From: Nocardia beijingensis NBRC 16342
GTDB taxonomy: Bacteria > Actinomycetota > Actinomycetes > Mycobacteriales > Mycobacteriaceae
DNA length: 64,000 nt
Reading direction: 5' to 3'
Assembly: GCF_001612785.1 (NCBI RefSeq)
Contig: NZ_BDBC01000012.1
Location: 186,001-250,000 of the forward strand
In this document: in pieces, positions 43,559-51,597 of the stretch
Layout: each line of letters starts with the position of its first letter
How positions within the stretch are numbered: position 1 is the stretch's first letter
Position numbers and translations under genes: made by a program
Notes under the pieces: generated by a model
What the model saw: the letters and a program-made list of their open reading frames with translations, nothing else
Told to the model about the DNA's origin: nothing
Database searches by the model: none

Positions 43559-44650
43559 TCAGTGTGGCAATCCGAGGCCTTCGGCCAAGACCGGCCATGA
43601 AACCTTGAGTGCCTCCTGCCAATACCCCCACGAGTGCGTGCCGGTGGGCTGGAAATCGTAGGTGGCGGGGATGCCGAGAGCGTTCAAGCGGTCGCGCATA
43701 TTGTGCGTACACCAATTGACCGCTGCCTCGATCAACCCGCCCAACACCAGCTGGTTCAGATATCCACGCGGTCCTGGCTGGGCATACTCGCCGTTGTAAG
43801 TGTCGTACATTCCAGGCACTCCGGTTCCGGTGGACAGGAACAGGCGTATACCGCGCAGCTGATCCGCGTGCAGGTACGGATCATTGGCCGCCCACATCGG
43901 GTCGTCGGGCGGGCCGTACATGTTCTCGGTGTCGCCGCCGCCCCAGCTCTCCACCGCGAGTTTCACGAACTCGCGCCCGATCGGGTCGCTGACCTGCGCG
44001 CACCCGCTGTAGGCCGCGACCGCCTGATACAGGCCGGGTTTGGCGATCGGCAGTTGCAGCACCGAGGTACCGGAGGTGGACAGTCCCGCGATGGCGTTCA
44101 CCCCGGTCGTGCCGAACTCGGCGTCGATCAGCGGTGGCAGCTCCTCGGTGAGGAACGTCTTCCATTTGTACACACCGAGTTTCGGATCGGGCGCGCGCCA
44201 ATCGGTGTAGTAACTCCAGCGCCCGCCCACCGGCTGCACGACGTTGACGTCCTTGTCGGCGAGGAAACGCAGCACGTCGGTGTTCTTCTGCCAGGTCGCG
44301 CTGTCCTGACCCCCGCCGCCCCCGTTCAGCAGATACAACGTCGGCCGCGGGACCGAACGGTCGGCCGGGCGCAGCACCTTCACCATGATGTCCTGCCCCA
44401 TCGCCGCGGAATGCACCCGCACCTGCACCGTGCGTTCGTCCTCCGCCCACGAACCGGTGATCGACGCGGCATCGGCCCGCGCGGGCGCTGCCGCCGTGAC
44501 CACGCCCGCGGTCACGGCGAACACGGCCGCCAGGACGACGAGCGCGTGCGCCATCGGGCGGCAGACCACTCCCATTCCAGCGCGCGCTCGCACCGGACCG
44601 ACAACAGGTGCGGCGGCACGTCCGGCGTCGACGTCGAAACTTCGTTTCAT
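43559..44650 (-). CDS. Secreted antigen-85-like esterase (mycolyltransferase family)
   Basis: 363 residues from the ATG at 44650, with GGAGGAG upstream. A signal sequence with a long basic start is followed by LVVLAAVFAVTAGVVTAAAPARADA (cleavage near residue 60). The alpha/beta-hydrolase domain has TLYLLNGGGGGQDSATW, YYTDWRAPD and the nucleophile elbow AIAGLSTSGTSVL with Ser191. The catalytic His is in PTGTHSWGYWQEAL. These proteins move mycolic acid between trehalose mycolates and cell-wall arabinogalactan. It is a paralogue of the enzyme at 57200-58228. Its upstream region carries a promoter element repeated at 54140-54206. Confidence 0.9.
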   Translation of the reverse strand: MKRSFDVDAGRAAAPVVGPVRARAGMGVVCRPMAHALVVLAAVFAVTAGVVTAAAPARADAASITGSWAEDERTVQVRVHSAAMGQDIMVKVLRPADRSVPRPTLYLLNGGGGGQDSATWQKNTDVLRFLADKDVNVVQPVGGRWSYYTDWRAPDPKLGVYKWKTFLTEELPPLIDAEFGTTGVNAIAGLSTSGTSVLQLPIAKPGLYQAVAAYSGCAQVSDPIGREFVKLAVESWGGGDTENMYGPPDDPMWAANDPYLHADQLRGIRLFLSTGTGVPGMYDTYNGEYAQPGPRGYLNQLVLGGLIEAAVNWCTHNMRDRLNALGIPATYDFQPTGTHSWGYWQEALKVSWPVLAEGLGLPH

Positions 44651-44716
44651 CGCGTGGTCTCCTCCAACCGTTCGTCTGTCCCGGCGCCCATTCGGCTGCT
44701 CGACGAACCGAGTTGC

Positions 44717-44782
44717 GCCAACGCTAGAACCGGAGCAGGCGGCACGGTTTCCCGGTTCGGCAGATCTGGACACCTCACGAAT
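44717..44782 (-). promoter_or_regulatory. Repeated upstream element of the antigen-85-like gene (copy A)
   Basis: Copy A begins GCCAACGCTAGAACCGG and ends TCTGGACACCTCACGAAT; the same two blocks with identical spacing occur at 54140-54205. On the minus strand this gives TTCTAGCGTTGGC (a TANNNT -10) 70-80 bp before the gene start with an upstream block ATTCGTGAGGTGTCCAGA, where an activator or alternative sigma factor could bind. Confidence 0.45.
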
Positions 44783-44835
44783 CGGCCCGGATGCCACTGA
44801 GGGCACGGCACAAGCAGCCGGCATACCGCGACGAT

Positions 44836-46320
44836 CTACCGGCGCTCCGCTCTCGCTGCCTTCAGCTTGCGAAAACTCCAGCTGAGCAACGGGTTGTTCC
44901 ACACGCTCGGTGGCGTGCGTTCAGGGTCCATCAGTTCGTTCTCCGCAAGCGGGCTGTCCTCGCCCTCGACAGTCGCCGGCTCGAACCGCACCAGGGTCCG
45001 GCCGTTACCGCGCAACGTCTCGACCGTGCGCAGAAGCGACGACGTCTCGGCGAACGCGGCGTCGAAGTCGGCGATCTCGGCATCGAGATGTTCGCAGATC
45101 AGCTGGCGCCGGATACCGAGGATGGTGTCCCGCAGCAGGTCACCGTCCGCGGTAGCGGGGGTGACCTCGACCGCGAGGTCACATTCGGTGTCGAAACCCA
45201 TCGAACGGTTGTTGAGGTTCGACGACCCCACCCGCAACAGCCGATCATCCATCACCAGCACCTTGGCATGCACATAGATCGGCGCACCGGCCTCGGTGAC
45301 GGGGTAATACACGCCGAGCCGGTTCTCGACATCGGCCTCCCACAGCACACGCAGTAGGCGGCGGCGGGCCCCATCCATCGCCTGTTGCTCGAGCCAGCCG
45401 TCGGCGTGACGCGGCAACACCAGCACGATCTCCGGACCGTTCGGCTCGCGCAGCCGCGCCGCCATCGCCTCGGCGAGGGTACGTGAGGCCAGATACTGGC
45501 TCTCGATGTACAGCGACCGCCTGGCGCCCGCGATCGCCGCCAGATACAACGCCTCGACCTCCCGGACTTCGGCGCGGTCGGCGAGCTCGGGGAAGGTCCG
45601 CGCGATGCCCACCTCTACGGACCGCATCGTCGGCTCCAGCCCCGCAGGCCACGGGGCGTCACCGGCGATCTCGTCGACCGGGTCCAACTGCTGTCCCGTC
45701 GCCGCCTTCCACCGTGCCCGAGCCAACTCGCCGATCGCCCTCGCCGCGGCGCCGTCCACAGCGGTGGTCGCGTCGTGCCAGGGTCCGTACCTGGTGCCGT
45801 TCGGCTCGGTTCGATAGTGGTTGTCGTCCCGATGGTCGCTGGTGTCCCAGCGGTCGACGGTCATGTCGATACCACCGCAGAACGCGAGCGCGTCGTCGAT
45901 CACGACGATCTTCTGATGGTGCGCCGACCCGATCGGGTGCGCACCGTCCATTTCCAGGTGCAACCGCCGATCGGTCATCCAATTGACGATGAAGATCGGC
46001 GTCATCCCACGGCCGATCGCCGCGATCGCGCCGATATTCCATTTCAGCAGGTAGATGTCGAGATCCGGGCGCTGTTTCGGCAGCCAGGACAGGAATTCAC
46101 CCAGTCGATCGGGCCCTTCGAGCGTCTTGTCCCGAGGTTCGAAGCTGATCCGGGTATCGAAGTCCCAACCGATCAGCACGATGCGCTTGCGGGCTTGCAG
46201 CATCGCGGACTTGGCATAGCGGAAATAGTCCGCCGCGTCGACGATGCACGCCAGCCGATCGGCCCGGGCGATCTGCCAGCAAGTCTCGCCGGGGATGAGG
46301 AGTTGTCGCTCGTCGTTCAT
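44836..46320 (-). CDS. Phospholipase D / cardiolipin-synthase-like protein
   Basis: 494 residues. Both HKD motifs are present: AHHQKIVVIDDALAFCGGIDMTVDRWD and VHAKVLVMDDRLLRVGSSNLNNRSMGFDTECD. The first domain begins ADYFRYAKSAMLQARKRIVLIGWDFDTRI. No signal peptide or membrane anchor is evident, so it is probably cytosolic or peripheral. PLD enzymes hydrolyse phosphodiesters or swap head groups (for example making cardiolipin). Family members with this N-terminus (CWQIARADRLACIVDAADYF) are bacterial PLD-like phosphatidyltransferases. It lies upstream of the antigen-85-like gene but with a 185-bp gap and separate promoter. Confidence 0.92.
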   Translation of the reverse strand: MNDERQLLIPGETCWQIARADRLACIVDAADYFRYAKSAMLQARKRIVLIGWDFDTRISFEPRDKTLEGPDRLGEFLSWLPKQRPDLDIYLLKWNIGAIAAIGRGMTPIFIVNWMTDRRLHLEMDGAHPIGSAHHQKIVVIDDALAFCGGIDMTVDRWDTSDHRDDNHYRTEPNGTRYGPWHDATTAVDGAAARAIGELARARWKAATGQQLDPVDEIAGDAPWPAGLEPTMRSVEVGIARTFPELADRAEVREVEALYLAAIAGARRSLYIESQYLASRTLAEAMAARLREPNGPEIVLVLPRHADGWLEQQAMDGARRRLLRVLWEADVENRLGVYYPVTEAGAPIYVHAKVLVMDDRLLRVGSSNLNNRSMGFDTECDLAVEVTPATADGDLLRDTILGIRRQLICEHLDAEIADFDAAFAETSSLLRTVETLRGNGRTLVRFEPATVEGEDSPLAENELMDPERTPPSVWNNPLLSWSFRKLKAARAERR

Positions 46321-46658
46321 CTGTACTCAGTGCTCCCATCCAACCGGCCACCCGTCCCCGCAGGTGAACGATTCACAGTACTGCGCGGTGACTCACCCCC
46401 TCCCCCGTCGCCCCCCGCCGCGCTGCCGGGGCTCCCCGGTGATGCGCGACGGATCAGGGTCGCGGGCCGCCCCGGCCGGTGATGGCAGCCTCTGAACATC
46501 GGACCGGTCCCGTGGTGTGCAGGCGGCCCAGATCGATGGCGCTGTCGTCGGTGGCGATCGTGGCTTCGATGACGTCGCCGTCCTGCGAGTACATCGGGTT
46601 CTCGGCCTGACCCGGGAAGTGGCGCCGCTCACCCCGGCGAAAACTCCGCGGGCAGGAG
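46321..46658. other. Intergenic region with a small coding-like minus-strand remnant
   Basis: Apart from the 46-codon frame at 46454-46594 I see no gene in these 338 bp. A C-rich tract lies around 46393-46435, and no promoter-like sequence is convincing. Confidence 0.4.
46454..46594 (-). pseudogene. Small coding-like remnant
   Basis: A 46-codon frame (ATG 46594) with high third-position GC and protein-like composition: MYSQDGDVIEATIATDDSA, then IDLGRLHTTGPVRCSEA. The same frame stays open upstream through HFPGQAENP toward the end of the DHFR-like gene, so a start is not fixed. I do not recognise the family. It may be the end of a decayed gene or an unannotated small protein. Confidence 0.3.
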
Positions 46659-47303
46659 TCAGCGCCGCCAGAACAAGTGGTGTACCACCCCGCTGGAGCT
46701 GGGGACCTGTTCCAGATGGAAGCGGTCGGTGAGTTCGTCCGGGGTGGCCCACAGTCTTTCCCCGCGGCCGAGCACGACCGGGGCGACGGCGATGTGCATC
46801 TGATCGATCAGGTCCGCGTCGAGGAACTCGCGGACGGTGGAAACACCGCCACCGATGCGTACATCCTTACCGTCGGCGGCTTCGAAAGCCCGAGCCAACG
46901 CCTCCTTCGGAGACGCGTCGAGGAAATGGAACGTGGTCTCACCGAGGGTGATCGAGGGGCGCGGGTGGTGGGTGAGAACGAACACGGGTGTGCGGAACGG
47001 CGGCTCGTCGCCCCACCATCCCTGCCAGTCGTAGTTGTCCCACGGTCCGCGCTGCGGGCCGAATTTGTTGCGCCCCATGATCTCCGCGCCGATGTTGTTG
47101 CGATAGTCACGCGTGAAGTAGTCGTCGAGACCGTAGGTGCCGCCGGGGTCGGTCCGGTTGGGCCAGTGCGCGGTGGCGCCGCACCAGGAGAACAGCGCGC
47201 CTGGATCCGCGTGGCCGAAGGGCCGCTCCAAGGTCTGCCCTTCCCCGGCGCCGTAGCCGTCGCTGGAGATGTTGAAGTTCTGCACGCGAACCTGTGGTGA
47301 CAT
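46659..47303 (-). CDS. Dihydrofolate-reductase-like (RibD C-terminal domain) protein
   Basis: 214 residues from the ATG at 47303, AAAGGA eleven bases upstream. The fold of bacterial RibD_C/DHFR-like proteins is seen: VQNFNISSDGYGAG (opening strand), GRNKFGPQRGPW, PVFVLTHHPRPSITLGETTFHFL, and VRIGGGVSTVREFLDADLIDQMHIAVAPVVLGRGERLW. Members reduce pteridine-like or other NADPH-dependent substrates, and most are uncharacterised. A 17-bp perfect palindrome sits just 14 bp before the start, so a repressor probably controls it; no regulator is adjacent. True folate DHFR is unlikely because of the extended length. Confidence 0.88.
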   Translation of the reverse strand: MSPQVRVQNFNISSDGYGAGEGQTLERPFGHADPGALFSWCGATAHWPNRTDPGGTYGLDDYFTRDYRNNIGAEIMGRNKFGPQRGPWDNYDWQGWWGDEPPFRTPVFVLTHHPRPSITLGETTFHFLDASPKEALARAFEAADGKDVRIGGGVSTVREFLDADLIDQMHIAVAPVVLGRGERLWATPDELTDRFHLEQVPSSSGVVHHLFWRR

Positions 47304-47316
47304 CGGAATCCTTTCT

Positions 47317-47333
47317 GATTGCAATATGCAATC
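47317..47333. promoter_or_regulatory. Perfect 17-bp palindrome upstream of the DHFR-like gene
   Basis: GATTGCAATATGCAATC has 7-bp arms around ATA. Its end lies 14-30 bp before the start codon at 47303, close to the transcription start, as expected for an operator of a dimeric repressor (ArsR, MarR or TetR type). The regulator is not in the neighbourhood. Confidence 0.65.
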
Positions 47334-47622
47334 GGTTGGAATCTACCCATACCGATCTCGGGTCGCAACCAGTTGCCTACGGCAAGCCGCCGACGCCCCA
47401 CAGGCAGCACGGGAGCCCCATGGATCCGGCGGTGGAGTTCCCCGGTAATCGCGGCGCGGAATCGAGTGCGTAGTCAGCGGCCCGAAGTCCATCGCTCGAT
47501 TGATAGACATTTACGACTTCTCTATCGCATGCAGCCTGCGCATCACTCTTCGCTGCGCCACAAGGCCAGGGCGCGCCGTTGAGCCCCCGCTCCATCCATA
47601 TCCACTGGGCAAACACGTAGGG

Positions 47623-47657
47623 GGAATGATAGAATTAAGACGTCGTTCTATCATTCC
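47623..47657. promoter_or_regulatory. 12-bp inverted repeat upstream of the DUF2236 pair
   Basis: GGAATGATAGAA (47623-47634) and TTCTATCATTCC (47646-47657) are perfect arms with an 11-base centre containing GACGTC. It lies about 90-120 bp before the first DUF2236 gene and includes a -10-like TAGAAT. No T-tract follows and the flanking genes diverge, so it is read as an operator rather than a terminator. Confidence 0.55.
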
Positions 47658-47743
47658 TACGGTGGCAGGCACCTCCCCGGGATGGCGAGACGTACTTCTT
47701 CAGGTCTTCCGACCTCACTCGGCACCGAAAGAGACGGCTGAGC

Positions 47744-48598
47744 ATGTCGACGATGAAACCGGAACCGGTGACGACTTCCGCGCTACGTCCCGTGGGCCCG
47801 GGTTCGGCGACCTGGCGATGGGGCGTGGACTGGCGCACCGTGCTGGCGAGCCGAGCCGTGCTGCTTCTGGAAGTGGCGCACCCGGTGGTCGGCGCGGGCG
47901 TCATCGATCATTCCGAGTTCCTCAGCGATCGGTGGGCGCGCATCACCCGCACCTTCGCGTCGGTACGGCGGGTCAACGGATTCCACGGGTCCGAGGCCGC
48001 GATCGCCGAAGGGCTGCGGCTGCGCGAGGTGCACCGCGACATCTCCGGCACCGACGCGCAGGGACGCCGCTACCACGCGCTGAACGCCGACGCCTATCTG
48101 TGGGTGCATGCCACCGGTTACGCGGGCCCGGCGGAGGTCCGCCGAGTGTTCGACGGACGTGTCGACACCGACCGCGAGGAGGCGTTGTTCCAGGAATGGC
48201 GAGACCTCGCCGGCGTCCTGCGCATTCCCGACCGTGTCGTCCCGCGAACGCGCGCGGAATTCTGGGCGTACTACCGGCGCACGGTCGCGGACGTCCTCGA
48301 ACGCAATGCCGCCACCGATCTGCTGCTCGAACTCGACCGCAAGCCGATGCCGGTGCCGCCGCAACTCCATCTGTCGCAAACGGTGTGGAACGGGTTCGCC
48401 GTTCCGCTGGCGGCACTGCTCCGATCGACCACCGCGGGCATGATGCCGCCCGAGTTGCGGGACCGGCTGGGATTGACGTGGTCACCTGCGCGCGAGAGAC
48501 GATTCGACCGCACCGTCGCCACGGTGCGGATGCTGGATCGGCTGTTGCCGGACAAGATCCGCCATCCGGTCGCCCACCGCACCGCCGCGCTCCCCTGA
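47744..48598 (+). CDS. DUF2236 (MpaB/latex-clearing-type) oxygenase-like protein
   Basis: 284 residues. Family pattern: VGPGSATWRWGVDWRTVLASRAVLLLEVAHPVVGAGVIDHS, then RLREVHRDISGTDAQGRRYHALNADAYLWVHATGYAG, a helical haem- or metal-binding fold with His residues in LLEVAHP, LREVHR and WVHATG. Related to oxygenase MpaB of fungal mycophenolate synthesis and rubber oxygenase Lcp. Typical size is near 300 residues. It is followed 41 bp later by a second DUF2236 gene, so the two form a pair. Substrate unknown. Confidence 0.88.
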   Translation: MSTMKPEPVTTSALRPVGPGSATWRWGVDWRTVLASRAVLLLEVAHPVVGAGVIDHSEFLSDRWARITRTFASVRRVNGFHGSEAAIAEGLRLREVHRDISGTDAQGRRYHALNADAYLWVHATGYAGPAEVRRVFDGRVDTDREEALFQEWRDLAGVLRIPDRVVPRTRAEFWAYYRRTVADVLERNAATDLLLELDRKPMPVPPQLHLSQTVWNGFAVPLAALLRSTTAGMMPPELRDRLGLTWSPARERRFDRTVATVRMLDRLLPDKIRHPVAHRTAALP

Positions 48599-48639
48599 TT
48601 TCCGTTGTCCCGTCGAAGAAGCCGGAGAAGGACGAAAGC

Positions 48640-49572
48640 ATGGTCCAGCCATCCCCCGCGGCCTGGGGAGCCGCGTCAACGACCCCACGAGCGAGACGAC
48701 GCGAAACCGACGCGCTCGAAACGCTGTTCCTCGCCGACGAGATCTCGGCATGGTTGTCGCCGGCCTACGGCGCGGCCAACGTCGTGATGCAGCTCGCCGA
48801 CTCCGGAGTCGCCTACGGCGCGGCCAACGTCGTGATGCAGCTCGCCGACTCCGGAGTCGCCTACGGTGTCATGGAGAGCAAGGTCGACAGCGGCAACCTC
48901 CACAAGCACCCGATCAAACGCGGTCGCACCACCATGACCTACATCGCGGTGGCCGTCGCGGGCAATGCCCAGGACCGCCGCATCTACCGTGAGGCGGTCG
49001 ACAGCGCGCATGTTCAGGTGCGGTCGTCGTCGCGAAGTCCGGTGCGCTACAACGCGTTCGATCCGCACCTGCAACTGTGGGTCGCGGCCTGTATGAGCGC
49101 GGTATTCGAAGACACCCGCCGGCTGCGCGGTGGCCGCACCTACCACGATCCCGACGCCGTCCACCGGGCCGCGGCCGTCTTCGCGACCACCCTGCAAGTG
49201 CCGCGCGAGATGTGGCCCGCTGATCGCGCGGCCTTCCAGCGGTATCGGGACAACCGCCTCGATCGGCTCGAATTCGACGACCGGATGCGCGAATTCCTCG
49301 TCGGCATCGCCCGCCTGGACTTCCTTCCCGCACCGTTCCAGGCGCTGTTCGGCGACTGGAATCTGTTCATGACAGTCGGCTACCTCCCGGCACAGCTGCG
49401 CGACAAGCTCGGCTTCACCTGGACCGCCGTCGAGCAAGATCGATTCGATCGCTGGCAGCGCCTGCTACGGATGTTCGACCGGCTCACCCCGCGGGCCGTG
49501 ATGCGGCTGAGCATGCGCGCCGCGGTCTGGGATATGCGGCTGCGTTACGTCACCGGAGCCACCGTCGTATAG
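48640..49572 (+). CDS. DUF2236 oxygenase-like protein with internal 16-residue duplication
   Basis: 310 residues from the ATG at 48640, GGAGAAGGACG upstream. DUF2236 signatures: FDPHLQLWVAACMSAVFEDT, the start SPAYGAANVVMQLADSGVAYG and WPADRAAFQRYRDNRLDRL. A block of 16 residues beginning AYGAANVVMQL and ending ADSGV occurs twice in tandem near residues 42-73 and is encoded by a perfect 48-bp direct repeat. Other family proteins carry it once. The extra copy lies in the first conserved helical region, so folding or activity may be affected. The gene is the second of a DUF2236 pair. Confidence 0.88.
   Translation: MVQPSPAAWGAASTTPRARRRETDALETLFLADEISAWLSPAYGAANVVMQLADSGVAYGAANVVMQLADSGVAYGVMESKVDSGNLHKHPIKRGRTTMTYIAVAVAGNAQDRRIYREAVDSAHVQVRSSSRSPVRYNAFDPHLQLWVAACMSAVFEDTRRLRGGRTYHDPDAVHRAAAVFATTLQVPREMWPADRAAFQRYRDNRLDRLEFDDRMREFLVGIARLDFLPAPFQALFGDWNLFMTVGYLPAQLRDKLGFTWTAVEQDRFDRWQRLLRMFDRLTPRAVMRLSMRAAVWDMRLRYVTGATVV
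48763..48858 (+). repeat. Perfect 48-bp tandem duplication inside a DUF2236 gene
   Basis: Two identical copies lie at 48763-48810 and 48811-48858, each starting GCCTACGGCGCGGCCAACG; a third copy's first eight bases follow. The length keeps the reading frame. Absence of any base difference points to a recent slippage or unequal-crossover event, or an assembly error. Confidence 0.9.
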
Positions 49573-49631
49573 CGCCGACGACGGCCTGGTCGGTGCACGG
49601 CCTGCGCACCAGCATCGTGCCGGTGATCGGA

Positions 49632-50720
49632 TCACCGGGATTGCAGAAGCATTCCCGTCTCCGGGTCATACCAGCGGCATGCGTCGGGCGGCAGGTACAA
49701 ATCCGTGGTGTCGCCCTCGGCGGCGCGGAAGCCGGGCGCTGCTTGCACTTTCACGATCTGCCCGCCGACGCGGGTGGTGAGCAGGGTCGAGGAGCCGAGC
49801 GGCTCGAGCACTTCGAGTTCCCCGCGCACCGTCGCCTCAGCGGGGCCTTCGCGCATCACGATGGCCTCGGGCCGGATACCCAGCCGGAGCGTGCCGCCGA
49901 CGAAGGACGACAGCGCCGCCGGAACCGTGAGCGATTGGCCGCCGATGTCGATGCGCGGCCCGTTCTCGGTCGCGGCGACCGTGCCGGTGAGGAAGTTCAT
50001 CGGCGGGCTGCCGAGGAACCCGCCGACGAATTCGGTCGCCGGATCGTCGTAGACCTCGGTCGGCGGGCCGCACTGGACGATCGACCCGTCCCGCAGCACG
50101 GCGACGCGGTTGCCCAGCGACAGTGCCTCGACCTGATCGTGGGTGACGTAGATGGTCGTGGTGCCCAGCTCCGCGACCAGCCTTTTCAGCTCGGCACGGA
50201 ACGACAACCGCAGCAGGGCGTCGAGGTTGGACAGCGGCTCGTCCATGAGCAGCACGTCGGCGTCCATCACGATCGCCCGCGCCACCGCGACACGCTGGCG
50301 CTGCCCGCCCGACAGCCGCGCCGGGTACCGGTCCAGGTAGGGCGTCAGCTGCAGCAGTTCGGCGGCCCAGGCGACCTTGCGCCGGATCTCGTCGGCGGGC
50401 ACGCCGTGCACGCGCAGGCCGAAGCCGATGTTGTCGGCGACCTTCTTGTTCGGGAACACGGCGTAGGACTGGAACACCATCGACAGGTTGCGCCGTCGCG
50501 GTTCGAGATAGGTGACGTCCTTGCCGCCGATCACGATCTGCCCGGAGTCCGGCAGCTCCAGCCCGGCGATCATGCGCAGCAGGGTCGTCTTGCCGCAGCC
50601 GGACGGCCCGAGCAGCACCATGAACTCGCCGTCGGCGATCTCCAGCGAGACCTCGTCGGTGGCACGGGCCGTGCCACCGGGATAGGTCTTCACCAGATCG
50701 CGGACCATCACCTCTGCCAT
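49632..50720 (-). CDS. ABC importer ATPase (MalK/UgpC/SugC type)
   Basis: 362 residues. Walker A LLGPSGCGKTTLLRMI, Q loop VFQSYAVFPNKKV, signature LSGGQRQRVAVARAIV, Walker B VLLMDEPLSNLDA, switch His in TIYVTHDQ. The C-terminal 130 residues form the TOBE/regulatory domain of the CUT1 sugar family (LGIRPEAIVMREGPAEATVRGELEVLEPLGSSTLL). It energises uptake by the permease pair encoded upstream. Last gene of a four-gene importer operon, 13 bp after the preceding permease gene. Confidence 0.94.
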   Translation of the reverse strand: MAEVMVRDLVKTYPGGTARATDEVSLEIADGEFMVLLGPSGCGKTTLLRMIAGLELPDSGQIVIGGKDVTYLEPRRRNLSMVFQSYAVFPNKKVADNIGFGLRVHGVPADEIRRKVAWAAELLQLTPYLDRYPARLSGGQRQRVAVARAIVMDADVLLMDEPLSNLDALLRLSFRAELKRLVAELGTTTIYVTHDQVEALSLGNRVAVLRDGSIVQCGPPTEVYDDPATEFVGGFLGSPPMNFLTGTVAATENGPRIDIGGQSLTVPAALSSFVGGTLRLGIRPEAIVMREGPAEATVRGELEVLEPLGSSTLLTTRVGGQIVKVQAAPGFRAAEGDTTDLYLPPDACRWYDPETGMLLQSR

Positions 50721-50733
50721 CGGCGAACCCCTG

Positions 50734-51597
50734 TCATCTCAGCGTCGTCCCCCACATGTTCACCAGGTAGCGCCGCATCACGAAGATGAACACCAGCGCC
50801 GGGATGATCAGCGCGAAGCCACCCGCGAAACGGTAGGCGGTCGACGCCTCGTCCAGCGCCGTGAGCACCTGCGCGGGCAGCGTGCGGTGGCCGAGCGTCA
50901 CGATCGTCGCGCCCAGGATCTCGTTCCAGGACAGGACGAAGGTGAAGATCGACGACGCGGCCAGCCCCGGCAGCGCCAGCGGCACCACGACCCGGCGCGC
51001 GGCCTGCCACCGAGTGCACCCGAAGACCTGGGCCGCCTCCTCCAGATCGGGGGGCACCGCGACGAAGATGCTCGCCGTGATGAGCACGGTGGTCGGCAAC
51101 GCGAGCGTGGTGTGCACCAGCGTCACGGCGAACACCGTGTCGTACACGTCGAACCGCAGGAATACCGTGGCCAGCGGCACCGACAGCACCACGATGGGCA
51201 GTGCGCGCACGAAGAGGATGAAGACCTGGTAGGTGTCTTTGCCGCGAAAGGCGTTGCGGGCCAGCGCGTAGCCGGCCGGCGCGCCGATCACCAGCGACCA
51301 GAACACCGTGTAGAGGCCGACGAGCACCGAATTGCCCAGCGCGCCCGCGGTTCCCGTGGCCCGGAAGAACGAGACCAGGGTCTCGGTGGAGAACTCGCTG
51401 GGAATCAGCGGCTTCGGGAACTCGGTGAGCGCAGCGCGGGAGGACACGGCGGCGAGTCCGATGAGCACGATCGGCAGCGCCATGAACAGGCTCACCGCCG
51501 TGCAGGCCAGCTGCACCCACACGGCACGCCTGCGACGCCTGCGCAGTGGTGCGCGGTCGATCGGCGGCAGTGCGCGCCGCGCGCTGTCCGGACTCAC
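50734..51597 (-). CDS. ABC importer permease (MalG/SugB-like)
   Basis: 287 residues from the GTG at 51597, overlapping the previous permease stop (GTGA); the much longer frame is shadow. Six membrane segments, beginning VWVQLACTAVSLFMALPIVLIGLAAV. The cytoplasmic coupling loop reads EEAAQVFGCTRWQAARRVVVPLALPGL, the EAA motif. It pairs with the upstream permease to form the channel of a binding-protein-dependent importer. The order binding protein, F-type permease, G-type permease, ATPase is that of LpqY-SugABC. Confidence 0.92.
   Translation of the reverse strand: MSPDSARRALPPIDRAPLRRRRRRAVWVQLACTAVSLFMALPIVLIGLAAVSSRAALTEFPKPLIPSEFSTETLVSFFRATGTAGALGNSVLVGLYTVFWSLVIGAPAGYALARNAFRGKDTYQVFILFVRALPIVVLSVPLATVFLRFDVYDTVFAVTLVHTTLALPTTVLITASIFVAVPPDLEEAAQVFGCTRWQAARRVVVPLALPGLAASSIFTFVLSWNEILGATIVTLGHRTLPAQVLTALDEASTAYRFAGGFALIIPALVFIFVMRRYLVNMWGTTLR

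Larger units (their letters stand above)
47304..47743. other. Divergent intergenic region, lower GC
   Basis: 440 bp between the divergent DHFR-like and DUF2236 genes. It contains two strong palindromes described separately (47317-47333 and 47623-47657) and AT-richer stretches near 47500 and 47625-47660. No gene is supported. Confidence 0.5.
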
